64,000 nucleotides of DNA from Oscillospiraceae bacterium (GTDB lineage Bacteria; Bacillota; Clostridia; Oscillospirales; Oscillospiraceae), in assembly GCA_902795195.1 (NCBI GenBank), contig CADBKF010000009.1, forward strand, positions 1-64,000, read 5' to 3'. The number at the start of each line of letters is the position of its first letter. Position 1 is the first letter of the stretch. A program made the position numbers and the translations under genes. Of the stretch, positions 40,401 through 50,000 are shown piece by piece. The notes beneath the pieces are model-generated. The model searched no databases, was not told the origin of the DNA, and saw nothing but the letters and a program-made list of their open reading frames with translations.

Positions 40401-41741
40401 GACCACGAACTCCACGTTTTCCATGCCGGCAACCGCGTCATAGAACTGGGTGCCGTCGGAATCGTAGTAGGGGATCTCCTTGTCGCCGGCCTTCAGAACG
40501 TAGCCGGGGAACTCCTGGTTCTCCACGGAGGCAACGGAGAGGTTGCCGTCGTAGGTGGACGGAGTGCCGACAACGCCGTAGTCGGTGAAGTCGGAGGTGA
40601 CGTAGCCGCCGCCGGTCCAGTTGGAAGCGTACTGGGCCTGAGAGTACTCATTGCCTGCAGCAGCAGACAGGATGATGCCGTTGTCCTGCAGCGTCTGATA
40701 GACGTTGCCGAACACCTCGTTCTCAAGCTCCAAGTCGTAGGTGTTGCCGTTCTGAGCGCCGAGGGACATGTTGATCACGTCCACGCCCAGCTCATAGCAA
40801 TCCTCGAGGGCTGCGAAGTAGATGTCGGAGCTGGTGCCGTTGGCAGAGCCGGAGGAGAAGACCTTCATCGCGACCAGCTGTGCGTAAGGAGCCGTGCCGC
40901 AGAAGGTGATCTCGCCTTCATCGGTCTCAGCATAGCCCAGGGCGATGCCGGAGACGTGGGTGCCGTGGCCGCTCTTGTCGTCAGTGGCGTCGTCGTCCTG
41001 ATCGTAGTAGTCGAATGCAAACGGGATCTTCTGGCTGAGGTAGCTGCCGTAGCCCTTCTCTTCGATGAAGGCCTTGGCGTCTTCCTCGCTCAGCGCCGCG
41101 TTCGCCAGAACGTCGCCGTAGACCTGGAAGGCCTCATGCTGCGGGGTGATGCCGGTGTCGAGCACGGCAATGACCATACCCTCGCCCTTGTAGCCGGCCT
41201 TCTGGAAGTCGGCAACGCCGGTCATGGTGTTGGAGCTGGCCATACGCTCGGCGGGCTCAATCACGGGAGCAGCATAGTGGTTGGCAATGTAGACCGCCTT
41301 GACGCTGTCAATGGCTGCGATCTTCTCCAGATCGCCGTAGGCGACGGAGATGGACATACCGTTGAGCAGGGAGTCATACTCGAACTCTTCAGCGTAGCTG
41401 ATGTTCGCCGCGCGGAGCGCATTGCGAAGGGTGTTGTGCTGAGCAGCCACACGGGATGCGGCGGCAGCGCGCTGGCCCTCGGGCAGCTCGGCAGGGGCAG
41501 CGCCCTTGAGCAGCACGATGGCACGCACGATCTCGTCGTCCGCATACTTGTAGCTGTTGCGAAGCTGGAAGTCCAGACTCTGGAAGCCGACGCCGGAGCT
41601 CTTCTCGGTTTCCTTCGCATCTGCGGCGGAGGCACGAGTCTCTCTGGCAAACGGCGTGTCAGCGAAGGACAGCCCGGCCAGGCAGGACAGGCACATCACC
41701 ACTGCAAGCAGAACCGCCAACAGCCTTTTCATGTTCTTCAT
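34470..41741 (-). CDS. giant secreted subtilase with nested SLH cassette and adhesin-type domains
   Basis: A 2,423-residue exported protein; signal peptide about 1-28. An S8 subtilase of the lactocepin/C5a-peptidase kind: Asp195 (VLDTGI), His259 (GHGTHVSG), Asn364 (AAGNEY) and Ser1155 (GTSMATP). Between His and Ser lie a PA-like domain (about 400-530), a beta-rich domain (565-708) and two 'choice-of-anchor J' domains (731-888, 912-1075). Directly after the Ser helix sit three SLH repeats (1197-1375) and a FIVAR helix bundle (1383-1447); the protease fold then resumes (SPRKQGAGL, about 1480). A third anchor-J domain (2070-2225) and a beta-rich domain (2258-2423) end it. AAGGAG sets the start. 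Likely a wall-bound protein degrader; all catalytic residues are present. Confidence 0.93.
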   Translation of the reverse strand: MKNMKRLLAVLLAVVMCLSCLAGLSFADTPFARETRASAADAKETEKSSGVGFQSLDFQLRNSYKYADDEIVRAIVLLKGAAPAELPEGQRAAAASRVAAQHNTLRNALRAANISYAEEFEYDSLLNGMSISVAYGDLEKIAAIDSVKAVYIANHYAAPVIEPAERMASSNTMTGVADFQKAGYKGEGMVIAVLDTGITPQHEAFQVYGDVLANAALSEEDAKAFIEEKGYGSYLSQKIPFAFDYYDQDDDATDDKSGHGTHVSGIALGYAETDEGEITFCGTAPYAQLVAMKVFSSGSANGTSSDIYFAALEDCYELGVDVINMSLGAQNGNTYDLELENEVFGNVYQTLQDNGIILSAAAGNEYSQAQYASNWTGGGYVTSDFTDYGVVGTPSTYDGNLSVASVENQEFPGYVLKAGDKEIPYYDSDGTQFYDAVAGMENVEFVVIDGFGTPEDFAGVDVAGKVALISRGDITFQEKVDNAAKAGALAALVYNNADGIIYMSINPYRIPAASITQADGEYLKSIAVMPETEPEDPGDDTGAATGSFRLRRQDGERKGVPARSMELTPVSDVADLTDGTYLVANAAKTKAFNGAAGADINKAANYVALDGATDEALQAAALTYSSADKSLKTSDGTYIYGIDGSNSMNAGSDPVAMEISFDESGNAVITNNNTQFAFNTSWDGFRFYKSSSPMLANADSAVVLLKLADSTEPDPDPDPDPDPEPKEDLIAGWYFETEEEMAEWTVVDQDGDGNNWGWYNNDADYAYEGTGFIGSASYINDVGAVTPDNWAISPAFSLAGIEEATVSVWAEGADPDWAAEVFAIYAGTSADPEEMTKISDDITATGTYTNYVADLADYVGEETVYVAVRHYNVSDQFLLLVDNLEVFKGKVEAQEPAEPEPDPSDIGGEVVKGWYFEEEPTDWTFVDADGDGENWEWYENNAAVEAGGKQLSAYEGTGLIYSKSYNNDTGPLTPDNWAVSPAVDLTEVKDGVLSLYACGQDSSYAAENFAIYAGTSADTASMTKITDDFTATGEYVRYLADLSSFAGQTIYFAIRHYDVTDQFYLNVDKVEVLTGTTYEPPEPPEAVARPVGVIASFPEEPVILENPDGWLMSDFSSWGATPVLTLKPQISGVGGDVYSASFKTEDGYEIMSGTSMATPNMTGMMALVSEYIEKNFNNKDENNGLVSAFRDGETAENPFTDVEEGKFYYDAVLWAVNHDPQITNGTDDTHFSPNGTCTRGQVVTFLWRAYGQPEPTTTEHSFTDLKDGAFYYKAVLWAVEKGVTNGTSNTTFSPNGKCTRGQVVTFLWRAAGEPEPTTTENPFTDVKADAFYYKAVLWAVNHDPQITNGTTDTTFSPNATCTRGQVVTFLYRALGTNEPAVDKTELEAAIEEAKAVDEDAYTEESVEALKEALEAAEAVDANEEATQEEVDAATKALKDAIAALEEKPVPMTKVERAELAEKLIQSTALILADKNGDPYSPRKQGAGLGSMTLLSAANAYITEPIQNLFDNADGEFEFTFKVKDLYGEGATYTVTPLVQSDYAVQGDLDKDGNPETYNSLSALTLATEPYEYNGTEYPADVEVEAPETVTVPANGEAEVTIKIKLTDETKAYLDEMFPNGSYIEGFILLDAADEEGNITEEIHATYMGFYGDWTKAPILEPYDWRDAVDAINFVSNEVADEEGNTYADLGYSWADAVDFQLNTDLSRVYAISSAYYAEGQLYGGYAGNNLYGYDPEIAYNEAHIAIAPGTGEVDMLYMIPYNVRNVRHLVMVVSDAATGEIYAVDDTEYLPKCYFDADNGYWANTGNFIFDGTDADGEVLPNGTTVNIDYYANLMYGDDKIGELIGEEKDYSKLAEAEDLLVWSYDCDIDTEAPTVVGEPVIDKEARTITVTAKDNNYVAAIILTDANGSQIDSKLFSEEEAGKEVTATFEYPEGTALAKIYVEDYATNEGKSVAFIEEPTYVTIHFATPEGVELVGMDADYEAYVGEDVTLPTVEGETAKGEFNGMWIDYDIGDVEADTLQQYYTYGLVGIYQKMLTVTEEMDSITLYPLYEVTVQQEGSHRTDEPINGWYFETDPAEEGWTFVDADGDNNNWEWTTATGMVVYEGTGIIRSGSYVNGSAVTPDNWAISPAIDLTEKTEASASLWAVGQDPSYSDEVFAIYAGETANPEEMTKVSEDITAEGSYVNYVFDLSAYAGKTIYLAIRHYNVTDMYWLNVDQVEIFDSVVTPDTADIDSFYYTTQPNGPATPDPDPNPAAGYVLSTELKDGDKVVIYNPNSGKALSNADSDANSYPERYRLGVDVTPEDGAIAEPAEDIVWTVEITDDGIAFKDADGKYLSVPANYANLVLDSDCKYWTATESDGLFFLISTESKGTQGDLRGIEYYQGKFTTFYATEANLTNSRAAFGMEFYVLSADADETPIVP

Positions 41742-41844
41742 GTGCATTTCTCCTTCTTTTGAATTTGCATCCATCGGATGCTGGTAATTACGCCGGGCTT
41801 GACCGGGTCCCGGCGAATTTTCACCTATTTCTAGGTTCAGAATC

Positions 41845-41873
41845 ATTCTACCACAAAAGTCAAGAAAATCCAA
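41845..41873 (-). promoter_or_regulatory. promoter of the giant protease gene
   Basis: Minus-strand TTGGAT and TAGAAT with a 17-base spacer, about 100 bases before the ATG. Confidence 0.45.
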
Positions 41874-41936
41874 GGTTTTTTCCCGCCAATTTTGCGGTAT
41901 TTCAGCCATATTTTTTTGGTATTTTTATGCAAAAGC

Positions 41937-41970
41937 ACCGCCATAAAAACCGGTCGGTTTTTATGGCGGT
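41937..41970 (-). terminator. terminator of the mgtC pair
   Basis: ACCGCCATAAAAACC / GGTTTTTATGGCGGT stem with a 4-base loop lies 15 bases after the last mgtC stop on the minus strand. Confidence 0.7.
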
Positions 41971-41984
41971 TCATAACGTTATAT

Positions 41985-42674
41985 TTATATCACTTCGTGC
42001 AATTCCAGCACGCCGTCGATGCTTTTGACGTGCGCCTCGAATTCCGCCCGGTTTACCTTCTTCCGGGCCCGCAGCGTGACCACAGCGGTGTAGGTCGGCG
42101 GGGTCTCGGCGTCGCTCGTGACCTGCAGGTTGCGGATGACGAATTTCTTGTCCTTGCAGTAGCGCATCACCTGGTCCAGGGCGGTCTTCACATGGTAGCG
42201 CACGGACAGGCGGAGATCGGAGCTGTAGGTCATGCGGGTTTCCAGCCGCGCAATGAAGATCTCAGTGATCAGCACCAGAAGCGTGGCGATGACGCCGCCC
42301 TCATAGTAGCCCGCGCCGATGGCCAGGCCGATGATGCCGGAGGCCCAGAGGCCGGCTGCGGTCGTCAGGCCCTTGATGTTCCTGTCCCGGGTGACGATGA
42401 TGGTGCCGGCGCCGATGAAGCCCAGGCCGGAGACCACCTGCGCGCCGAGGCGCGAGATGTCGGTGGGCAGGTGCGCGTTGAGATAGAGATACAGGCCGGT
42501 CATGGAGGCGACCGTCGCGCCGATGCAGATCAGAATGTGCGTGCGGAAGCCGGCCGGGCGGTTCTTGTACGAGCGCTCGATGCCGATCACGCCGCCGCAG
42601 AGGAAGGCGAGCAGCATCCGCACCACAACGGATAAAAATGTAATTTCCCGCAGTTCATTGAACAGCTGCAGCAT
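41985..42674 (-). CDS. MgtC/SapB family membrane protein (second of pair)
   Basis: A 229-residue MgtC-family protein with about five membrane helices (1-140) and a C-terminal ACT-like soluble domain (about 150-229). The family signature GGVIGIERSYKNRPAGFRTH is present, as is VSGLGFIGAGTI. MgtC proteins are linked to low-Mg2+ growth, F-type ATPase inhibition and phosphate or polymer homeostasis. Its start is 14 bases after the stop of the other mgtC gene, so the pair forms an operon. No Mg2+ transporter gene is adjacent. Confidence 0.9.
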   Translation of the reverse strand: MLQLFNELREITFLSVVVRMLLAFLCGGVIGIERSYKNRPAGFRTHILICIGATVASMTGLYLYLNAHLPTDISRLGAQVVSGLGFIGAGTIIVTRDRNIKGLTTAAGLWASGIIGLAIGAGYYEGGVIATLLVLITEIFIARLETRMTYSSDLRLSVRYHVKTALDQVMRYCKDKKFVIRNLQVTSDAETPPTYTAVVTLRARKKVNRAEFEAHVKSIDGVLELHEVI

Positions 42675-42688
42675 GCTCTCCCCTCCCC

Positions 42689-43423
42689 TCAGTAAATGAG
42701 CTCCTGCACCGCGTAGACGCAGGGCAGCTCCGCCACGGTGGACAGCAGCGCCGAGTGCGACGGCTGCTCCCGGCTGAGCTTGACGGCCAGGATGACCGTC
42801 GGCGGCTCGTCGTCCTCCTGCTTGGTGCGCTCGATCTCGCTCTCAAAGACCTGCGCCTTCTGCGCGTCGATGGCGGCCATGATCTCGCCCAGGTTCTCGA
42901 TGTCGTTGAACTTGATGCAGATCGTGATGTTGCGGATGTGGCGCTTAAAGGCGGTCTCCAGCGGCTTGAGGAGCTCCAGCGTCAGGCAGATCAACACCAG
43001 GGCGACCAGAACGCCCTCATAGAAGCCGGCGCCGGCCGCCAGGCCCATGCAGGCCGCGGCAAACAGGCCGATCGCCGAGGTCAGGCCGGAGACCTGCTGG
43101 TGGGCGATGCCGATGATCGTACCGGCGGCCAGAAAGCCGATGCCGCTGATCACCTGGGCGGCAAAGCGCGAGCCGTCGAATTTGAGACCGCCGGCCAGCT
43201 CCGCCGCAGCGCTCCAGTCGCCGGAGAGCATGGCGTATTCATAGGTGGAGATCAAAACAGTGAGGGCCGCGCCGATGCTGACCAGGATATAGGTGCGCAG
43301 GCCGGCATTCACCCGCTTGAGCGCGCGGCCATAGCCCAAAACCGCCCCGGCCAGCAGCGCCAGCAGCAGCCGCACGATGACCGAGGCCAGATGAAATTCT
43401 CGCAGATAATTTAATACTTCCAT
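42689..43423 (-). CDS. MgtC/SapB family membrane protein (first of pair)
   Basis: A 244-residue paralogue of the following gene with the same layout: five membrane helices, then an ACT-like domain. GAVLGYGRALKRVNAGLRTY and ISGIGFLAAGTI mark the family, though Gly-Glu-Arg of the canonical signature is changed to GYGR. ATG 43423 follows AAGGAG by 7 bases; an in-frame extension upstream lacks a ribosome site. Divergence between the two copies suggests an old duplication and perhaps a heteromeric partner role. Confidence 0.87.
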   Translation of the reverse strand: MEVLNYLREFHLASVIVRLLLALLAGAVLGYGRALKRVNAGLRTYILVSIGAALTVLISTYEYAMLSGDWSAAAELAGGLKFDGSRFAAQVISGIGFLAAGTIIGIAHQQVSGLTSAIGLFAAACMGLAAGAGFYEGVLVALVLICLTLELLKPLETAFKRHIRNITICIKFNDIENLGEIMAAIDAQKAQVFESEIERTKQEDDEPPTVILAVKLSREQPSHSALLSTVAELPCVYAVQELIY

Positions 43424-43506
43424 GGTGGAACTCCTTCCGCCGAGGCTGACTGACAGATAATCGGAACGGAATCTACTCAATTCGCCGCTTTTCCACATTT
43501 TATTCT

Positions 43507-43535
43507 ATTATAGCAGGCCTCCTGTCAAATTGCAA
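43507..43535 (-). promoter_or_regulatory. promoter of the mgtC pair
   Basis: Minus-strand TTGCAA and TATAAT with a 17-base spacer, about 80 bases before the ATG. Confidence 0.65.
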
Positions 43536-43569
43536 TCCGCTTTTTCGTTTTCCGATCTCCTGCGCAGAA

Positions 43570-43600
43570 AAAGCCCCCGGCCGGAGGGTCCGGTCGGGGG
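43570..43600. terminator. duplicate terminator hairpin, distal copy
   Basis: The 31-base sequence AAAGCCCCCGGCCGGAGGGT and onward is identical to 44015-44045. On the minus strand it is followed by TTTTTCTGCG, so it can still act as a terminator. Confidence 0.75.
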
Positions 43601-44014
43601 GGTGCAGATTGTCAAAAATGCTAATGTTACGGATTTTGTCGAAATATCATACGGCACTTAGATATTGGCCGATGGAGCAGAGCGCCCCGCTCGGGCCAAA
43701 GCTAGCGCGATAGCAGTAAAACGGGCGTCTCACGCAAGCCCGTTTTGCGTCGCGGGGTAGCGCGGGGATAGAACGACAGTCAAATCCTTCCCAGGTACCC
43801 AAAAGCCCTCGACCCGCTGATCATTACGATGGTTGCCGGGAAAGCTTCCGCAAAGGAAAGTGGCCTTTCTTTTCCCCTATTTTCTTTGGCCAAGAACCAA
43901 AGAAAATAGGGCCGCCGGAGGCAGGACCAGGTGACGGAAATGCCAAGGGAACGGATTGCCGAGTGCACGCGGTTCATCCAACTGCATAACTCCCGGTAGT
44001 TTTTTGGCATGCTG
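43601..44014. repeat. non-coding repeat segment between duplicate terminators
   Basis: About 410 bases with several hairpins: AAAACGGGC / GCCCGTTTT (43717-43746) and CCCTATTTTCTTTGG / CCAAAGAAAATAGGG (43877-43911). A 76-codon open frame on the minus strand crosses the second hairpin, has no ribosome site and reads like a translated repeat. I see no genuine gene. Confidence 0.65.
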
Positions 44015-44045
44015 AAAGCCCCCGGCCGGAGGGTCCGGTCGGGGG
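44015..44045 (-). terminator. terminator of the 3,496-residue phosphatase gene
   Basis: GCCCCCGGCCGG stem partner CCGGTCGGGGGC with GAGGGT loop, 33 bases after the stop; on the minus strand TTTCAGC follows. Confidence 0.8.
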
Positions 44046-44078
44046 CTTGGCAATCAGCCGTTTGGATTTGCGATGCGC

Positions 44079-47000
44079 TTACGGAACCAGCGCCAGAATG
44101 GGCAGCTCGTCGTCATCCTTGCCGCCAAGGTTGACCTTGAGGTTGGTGATTTCGAGCTGGCTGAGGCCGATCTCGGTCAGGTAAGCTTCTGCCTCGCTGG
44201 CGAGGTTGGCAGTGGTGAGGTCGGCGTCGAAGATGATGCCCAGGTTCTTGGTGATGATGCCGGTGAGCACTTCCTTCTGCGCGTCGGTCAGGGCCACCTG
44301 GGCGCCGGACTGCACATCGAAGTAGTTCTCATAGGTCTTGAGGTAGTCCGCCTGGATCTCCGACAGGGTGGCACCCATCAGCGCTTCGAGCACTGCAACG
44401 GACAGGCCGGTGCGGTCCTTGCCCTCGAGGCAGTGGATCAGATAGGGGCCGTTGTTGGAGGCGATGTAGCGGTAGCCCTCGGCCAGGCCGGCCTTGAACT
44501 CGTCGGAGGTAAAGGCCACGGGCAGGCCCAGGTACTTCACGCTCTGGGTGGCGTAGTAGGAATCGGTGAAGCCCTCGAAGGCCTTGGCCTCGGCCTCGGT
44601 GTCGGCCAGGTTGATGAAGACCTTGATGCCGGCAGCGCGGGCAGCGGCGTCCGCGTAGGTGTTGCGGCCCAGATCGGGGTCAATGGGGCTCGAGGAGCGG
44701 TAGAGCACCGCCTCGCCCATGCCGGTGGTGGTGACGGCACGGAAGTTTGCAAATTCCTCGTCGCTCAGGTTGGCATAGTCCGCGCGGTTGTTGGTGCGGT
44801 TGAGCTTGCGGATGGCCAGCTCGTCAGCATAGCCGCCGGCCTCCTTGAGGGTGACGGTGGCGTAGACGGGCCACTGCAGGCCGTCGACAAACTGATAGCT
44901 GACGTTGCCGGTCTCGGCGTCGGTGACCTTCTCGAGCATGCCGGAGGCCACGCCGATCTGGCCGTAGTTGATGGCCAGGGTCACGACGGTCTTGCCGTTG
45001 GCGCAGCGGAGCAGGTAGTTGCCGGTGTCGACGTCGTCATAGTTGGTGACCACGGGGGCATCGAAGGTGAAGCCGTTGACCTCAACGGTCACGACGTCGC
45101 CCAGCGCGTAGAGCTTCAGAAATTCCTCGACGGAGATGTTCATGTCCAGATGGCCGAAGCGGCTGGAGTTGGAGCTGGTCTGAACGATCTCGAACTTGTT
45201 GCTTGCGGAGGCCTTGGTCAGCTTGAAGTAGCCTTCGTGGTAGCCCTCCACATTGCCGGCGGGATAGAAGCTGACGTCATAGCTGCCGCCCTCTTCGACC
45301 CAGCAGTCGTTGCCGGTGCCGGCAGGATACCACAGATCGTTGGCCTGGTCATAGACCTTGACGTTGGTCTTCTCGGGAATCTCAACGGTCAGGACCCATT
45401 CGCCCTCGTTCTCGGTGGAGGCAGTCAGCTGATAGCCCTCAGCGGGCGCCCAGCTGTTCATGTCGCCAACCAGGTAATAGGCGGGCGTCGCAGCCTGCTT
45501 GGTGAGCTTGAAGTAGCCGTAGTGGTAGCCTTCCACATTGCCGGCGGGATAGAAGCTGACGTCGTAGGTGCCGGCGGGATCGACCCAGTAGTCGTTGCCG
45601 GTGCCGTCGGGATACCACTTGTCGTTGGTCTGATCGTAGATCTTGACGTTCACAGGCCTGTCGATCTGCACAGTCAGGACCCACTCGCCCTCGTTCTCGG
45701 TGGAGGCAGTCAGCTGATAGCCCTCGGCGGGCGCCCAGTCGTTCATGTCGCCGACCAGGTAGTAAGCGGGCTGGGGTTCGACGGGCTTGTCGACCTTGGT
45801 GCCGCGGCCGGTGGTGTCGACGGGGATGTAGCCGTCGCCGGCAGCCTTCTTCTCGCGCAGGATCTGGATGATGGTCTCATTGTCAATGGGGGCCTCGGTG
45901 GACGGGAACACGGGGTCCTTGAACTCAAAGACGCCGCCGGCCAGCGTGCCGCTGTAGTTGGAGGTGCAGACGCGATAGATGGTCTCGGTGTCGGTGGGAT
46001 CGACCACGGTACCGTCGCTCAGGGTGATGCTGACGATGCCGCGCACGGCGTTCTTGCCGGAGCCCTCCTGCCAGTAGGTAAAGGTCAGGCCGGACATCTG
46101 GTCGCCGTAGTTGCCGTTGACCATGCCGTTGATCAGCTGCTGTGCAAGCTCTGCGCCGGTCAGCTCATAGACCAGCCAGTAGTTGCAGAAGGGGTTGATG
46201 GTGTAGATGTCGCCCGCGGTGATGCGGCGGGTGGTCTCGCCTTCGGGGATCTCAAAGCTGGTGCGGATTCCGCCGGAGTTGTAGAAGGCGGCCACAACGC
46301 CCTTGTCCTTCATGTAGTCGAGCATGATGCCGGTGATCCAGTTGCCGGCGGTGGTGGCGCCGTTGTCGCTGAGCTTGCTGCCCTTCTTGGTGATGGCGGT
46401 GTCGATGTAGCCCAGGTCCTCTTCCATCTGCTCCTTGACCGCATCCCAGGCGGCGTGAGAAATGGCCAGAACGGTGGGGTCGAGCTTGTCGGCGTTCTCC
46501 TCGGTGTCGAGGAGGTAGGGCTTGGTGTCGTTGCCGGTGATGCCGGTGTAGAGCGGATCATTGACGGTGACGGAGCTCACGCTGCCGGGCGCGCCCACGA
46601 TCTCGATCGTGGCGCTGGCGTATCCCTGGCCCTGGCAGTTGCCCTGAATATAGGCGATGCCGTTGTCAGCGGTGCCGGCCACGCCGGAGTGGCTGTGGCC
46701 GCCGATAACCAGCTGGACCTCCGCCGGGTCCATGGCGTTGGCAATGGACTTGGGGCTGGCATGGGCCAGGATCACGGTGACGTCGGGCTTCTCCGCGGCG
46801 TTGATCTCCGCAACCTTGGCCTTCAGCTTGGCCAGGTCGGGGTCGATGGTGTAGGGGTTGATCTCTGCAGCCATGATGTCCAGGCTGTAGTCGGGGATGT
46901 AGCCCACCACCGCGATGCGGTAGCCGGCCTTCTCCAGCACCACGTAGTCCTTGGTGAAGGTCACGGGCTCGCCGGAGTCGGCGTAGTAGAGGTCGTAGCA

Positions 47001-50000
47001 GACGATGGGCGTGGTGGGGTCGCCCTTGTACTCGCCGAAGTCATAGGCAGGAACCGTCGCGTTCTCGTCGGCGTTGTTGGTCACGCCCCAGTCAAACTCG
47101 TGGTTGCCGAGGGCAAAGGCATCGTAACCCATGGTGTCCATGGCCGCGCGCAGGGCCTTGCCCTGGAGCAGGTTGGACACGGGCGTGCCCTGGTAGGTGT
47201 CGCCGCCATCGAAGAGGAGAACGTCGTCATAGTCCTCGGAGGTTCTGGCGTTGTTGACGATCTGGGCGATGTAGGCCAGACGGTACTGGAAGTTCTCCTC
47301 CACGCCGGAGGAGGTGTCCATCAGATAGCCGTGGACGTCGGTGGTCTCAAAGACGCGGAGGGTCGCGCCGGTGGGCGCCGCAGCAGGGCCCAGCTTGACC
47401 TTGACGGCGGCGATGGTCTCGTCGCTCACGCCCAGCTCCTTGAAGTACTCGACGGCCTCAGCGGCCAGGTCGGCCTCGGCCAGCTCGCTCATCTGCAGGC
47501 CGAAGGCGGTGGACAGGTTCTTGATCACGTTGTTGGAGATCTGCGTGTACTGATCGGTGCCGGGCTGGACGCCGTAGTAGTTGTAGAAGGTGACCATGTA
47601 GTCCTTGACGACCTCGTCGTAGCTCGCGCCCATCAGGCACTCGAGCAGCGCGGAGACGAAGCCGGCACGGTCCTGGCCCTCGTTGCAGTGGACCAGGAAG
47701 GGCGCCTCGGAGTTCTCGTCGGCAATAAACTCCATAGCGGTCTTCAGGCCCTCGCGGTTGAGCTCGGTGGTGAAGTCCACGCCCAGGTTCAGGAAGGCAA
47801 TGTTCTGCTTGCTGTAGTAGGTGTCGGCGTAGCCGGCGTACTTGGCAGCGGAGGTCTCGGAGTCGGCCAGGTTCACAAAGGACTTGACGCCGGCTTCCTC
47901 AGCGGCCTTGTCGGCATAGGTGTTGCGGCCGATGGAGGGGTTGATGGGGCTCGAGGAGCGGTAGAGCTTGCCCTCGCCCATGCCGGTGGTGGTGACGGCG
48001 CGGAAGTTTGCGAATTCCTCGTCGGTCAGGTTGGGATAGGGCTCGGTGTTGCCGCGGTAGTCCTCGCGGTTGTTGGAGCGGGTGAGGTCAAAGATGGCAT
48101 AGGTGTCGGCGTAGCCCTGCTTCTCGTACATCTCGATGGTCACGGGCACGGGAAACTCCACGCCTTCTCTGGGGGTGACGGTGTACTCAGAGCCGTCGCG
48201 CACCACGTCGGCCAGGCCGTAGGTGGCGGCAAAGCTGCCGTTGAAGACCTCGACCTCGGCGGGCTTGGTGCCGTCCTCCCACATGACCAGGCCGGCCGCC
48301 TTGGCGCCGACATAGCGGTACTGCGGGATGACAGGGACAATGACCTCCTGATCCAGGAAGGTCAGCTTGACCAGGTCGGCATACTCAAAGCCGGCCGCGG
48401 CCAGGTCAGCGGAGGTGATGGAGAAGTGCACGTCGCCGTACTTGTCGATGTCAGCCTTGGTGGCAGAGGGGAAGGTGGTCTCGACCTTGGCGGGCTGCTC
48501 CTCTGCAGCTGCGCCGGTGGGGCAGATGTAGAGCTGCCAGCCGTAGTTGTTGGCTTCGGGGCTGTCGGTCTTGGATGCCTTGACCACATGGGTGGTGCGG
48601 TTGTTGATGCGCTGGGTGGTGGCCATCAGATAGACCGCGTCGGTCGTGCCGGTGCTGCGGATGTAGAACTTGCCGGTGCTCTCATCGGCGGTCTCCAGCG
48701 TCCAGCCGGTGAGGCCGTTTTCCGCAGCGGCGTTGTTGGTCAGATCCAGGTAGCTGTTGTTGATGAGCGTGATGGCGTTCTCGCCGTTCACAAACTGGAA
48801 GCGGCCGTCTCTCGTGGCAACTGCGGTCCAGACCTGATTCTCGTTGAAGTCGCTGTTGGTCGCAGCGATCTTGTCGCCGGGGGCGGGATCGTACATGGTC
48901 TCGTAGAGCCTCTGGTTGTTGTAGGTCTCGTTACGGATCACACGATTGTCGCGGTAGGGATTTAAGAAGATGACCTTGTCACCGTCGTGGAGCTCGGTGG
49001 AGCGGGTGTACTGCTCGACCAGCGCGTCCATGGCAGCCTGCAGGGCAGCGGCGGCAGCGTCGATCTCTTCCTGGGTCTCGGCGCTGTCCTTGGCAGCCTT
49101 GGCAGCCTCGAGGGCCTCAGCCAGGGCAGCGGCGGTATCGTCGGTGTAGCAGGCGGGGTTCAGCGCCTCGGCGGCCTCAATGGCCGCCTCCAGCGCTGCG
49201 GTGTCCAACGCGGGCTGCACAGAGCCGTTGGAAACCGTCCAGGAAGAAGTGATGACGGGCGTGATGCCGCCGTACTTCTCGGTCTGATCCTTGATGTAGC
49301 TGACCAGCAGTGCGCGGGCCTGGCCCTCGTCTTCACCCTGGATCATGTCGAACTGAGTAGAGTAAATGATGCGGTCGGGATCGTTGGCGATGAATTCACA
49401 GCCGTGGTTATTGAGCCAGCTGACGTAGTTGCCGCCGCCATTGTAGCGGTAGTTGTTCACCATGACGGTGAACGTCTGATCGGCGGTCACCTGGACGCCG
49501 TTGTAGGTCATGTTGACGACCCGCTCTCCCTCGGGCTTGCTGACGTCGATGTCATAGCGGAAGCCGTCGCCGCAGATGATGTCGTAGTAGGTCAGATCGC
49601 CGCTGGTGACGTAGGGATTGCCCTCGTCGTCGACCCGGATCTTGGTGGCAGCAAACTCCAGCCACTGATGGACCTCTTCGCCGCTCATGGTAATCTGATA
49701 GAACCAGTTCTCAAAGCGGTACAGGCCGAACATGTCGCCCAGATAGATATCGCCCTCGGAAATCAGGTTGGCATTGTTGCCGGAAGTCAGAGGCGCGGTG
49801 ATGGACAGCATGGCAGGGGTGTCGTCTTCGGTCTTGTCGGGGGTGTTTTCGCCGGTCCGGTCATAGCCGCCCCAGGTCTGTACTGTGTTGATCAGATCCA
49901 CGAAGGCGGAGGGCGCGGTGCCCAGATTGGCAGCGGGGTAGTCGCCCAGGGCTTTGCCAATGGGCTGGAGCATGTAGTTCTCCCAGGTATCGGTCTCGTA

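Noticed and set aside
38574-41762. Plus-strand open frame of about 1,060 codons
   Set aside because: Antisense shadow of the protease gene with no recognisable domain.
43780-44010. 76-codon minus-strand open frame
   Set aside because: It lies across a perfect hairpin in a repeat segment between duplicated terminators and has no ribosome site.
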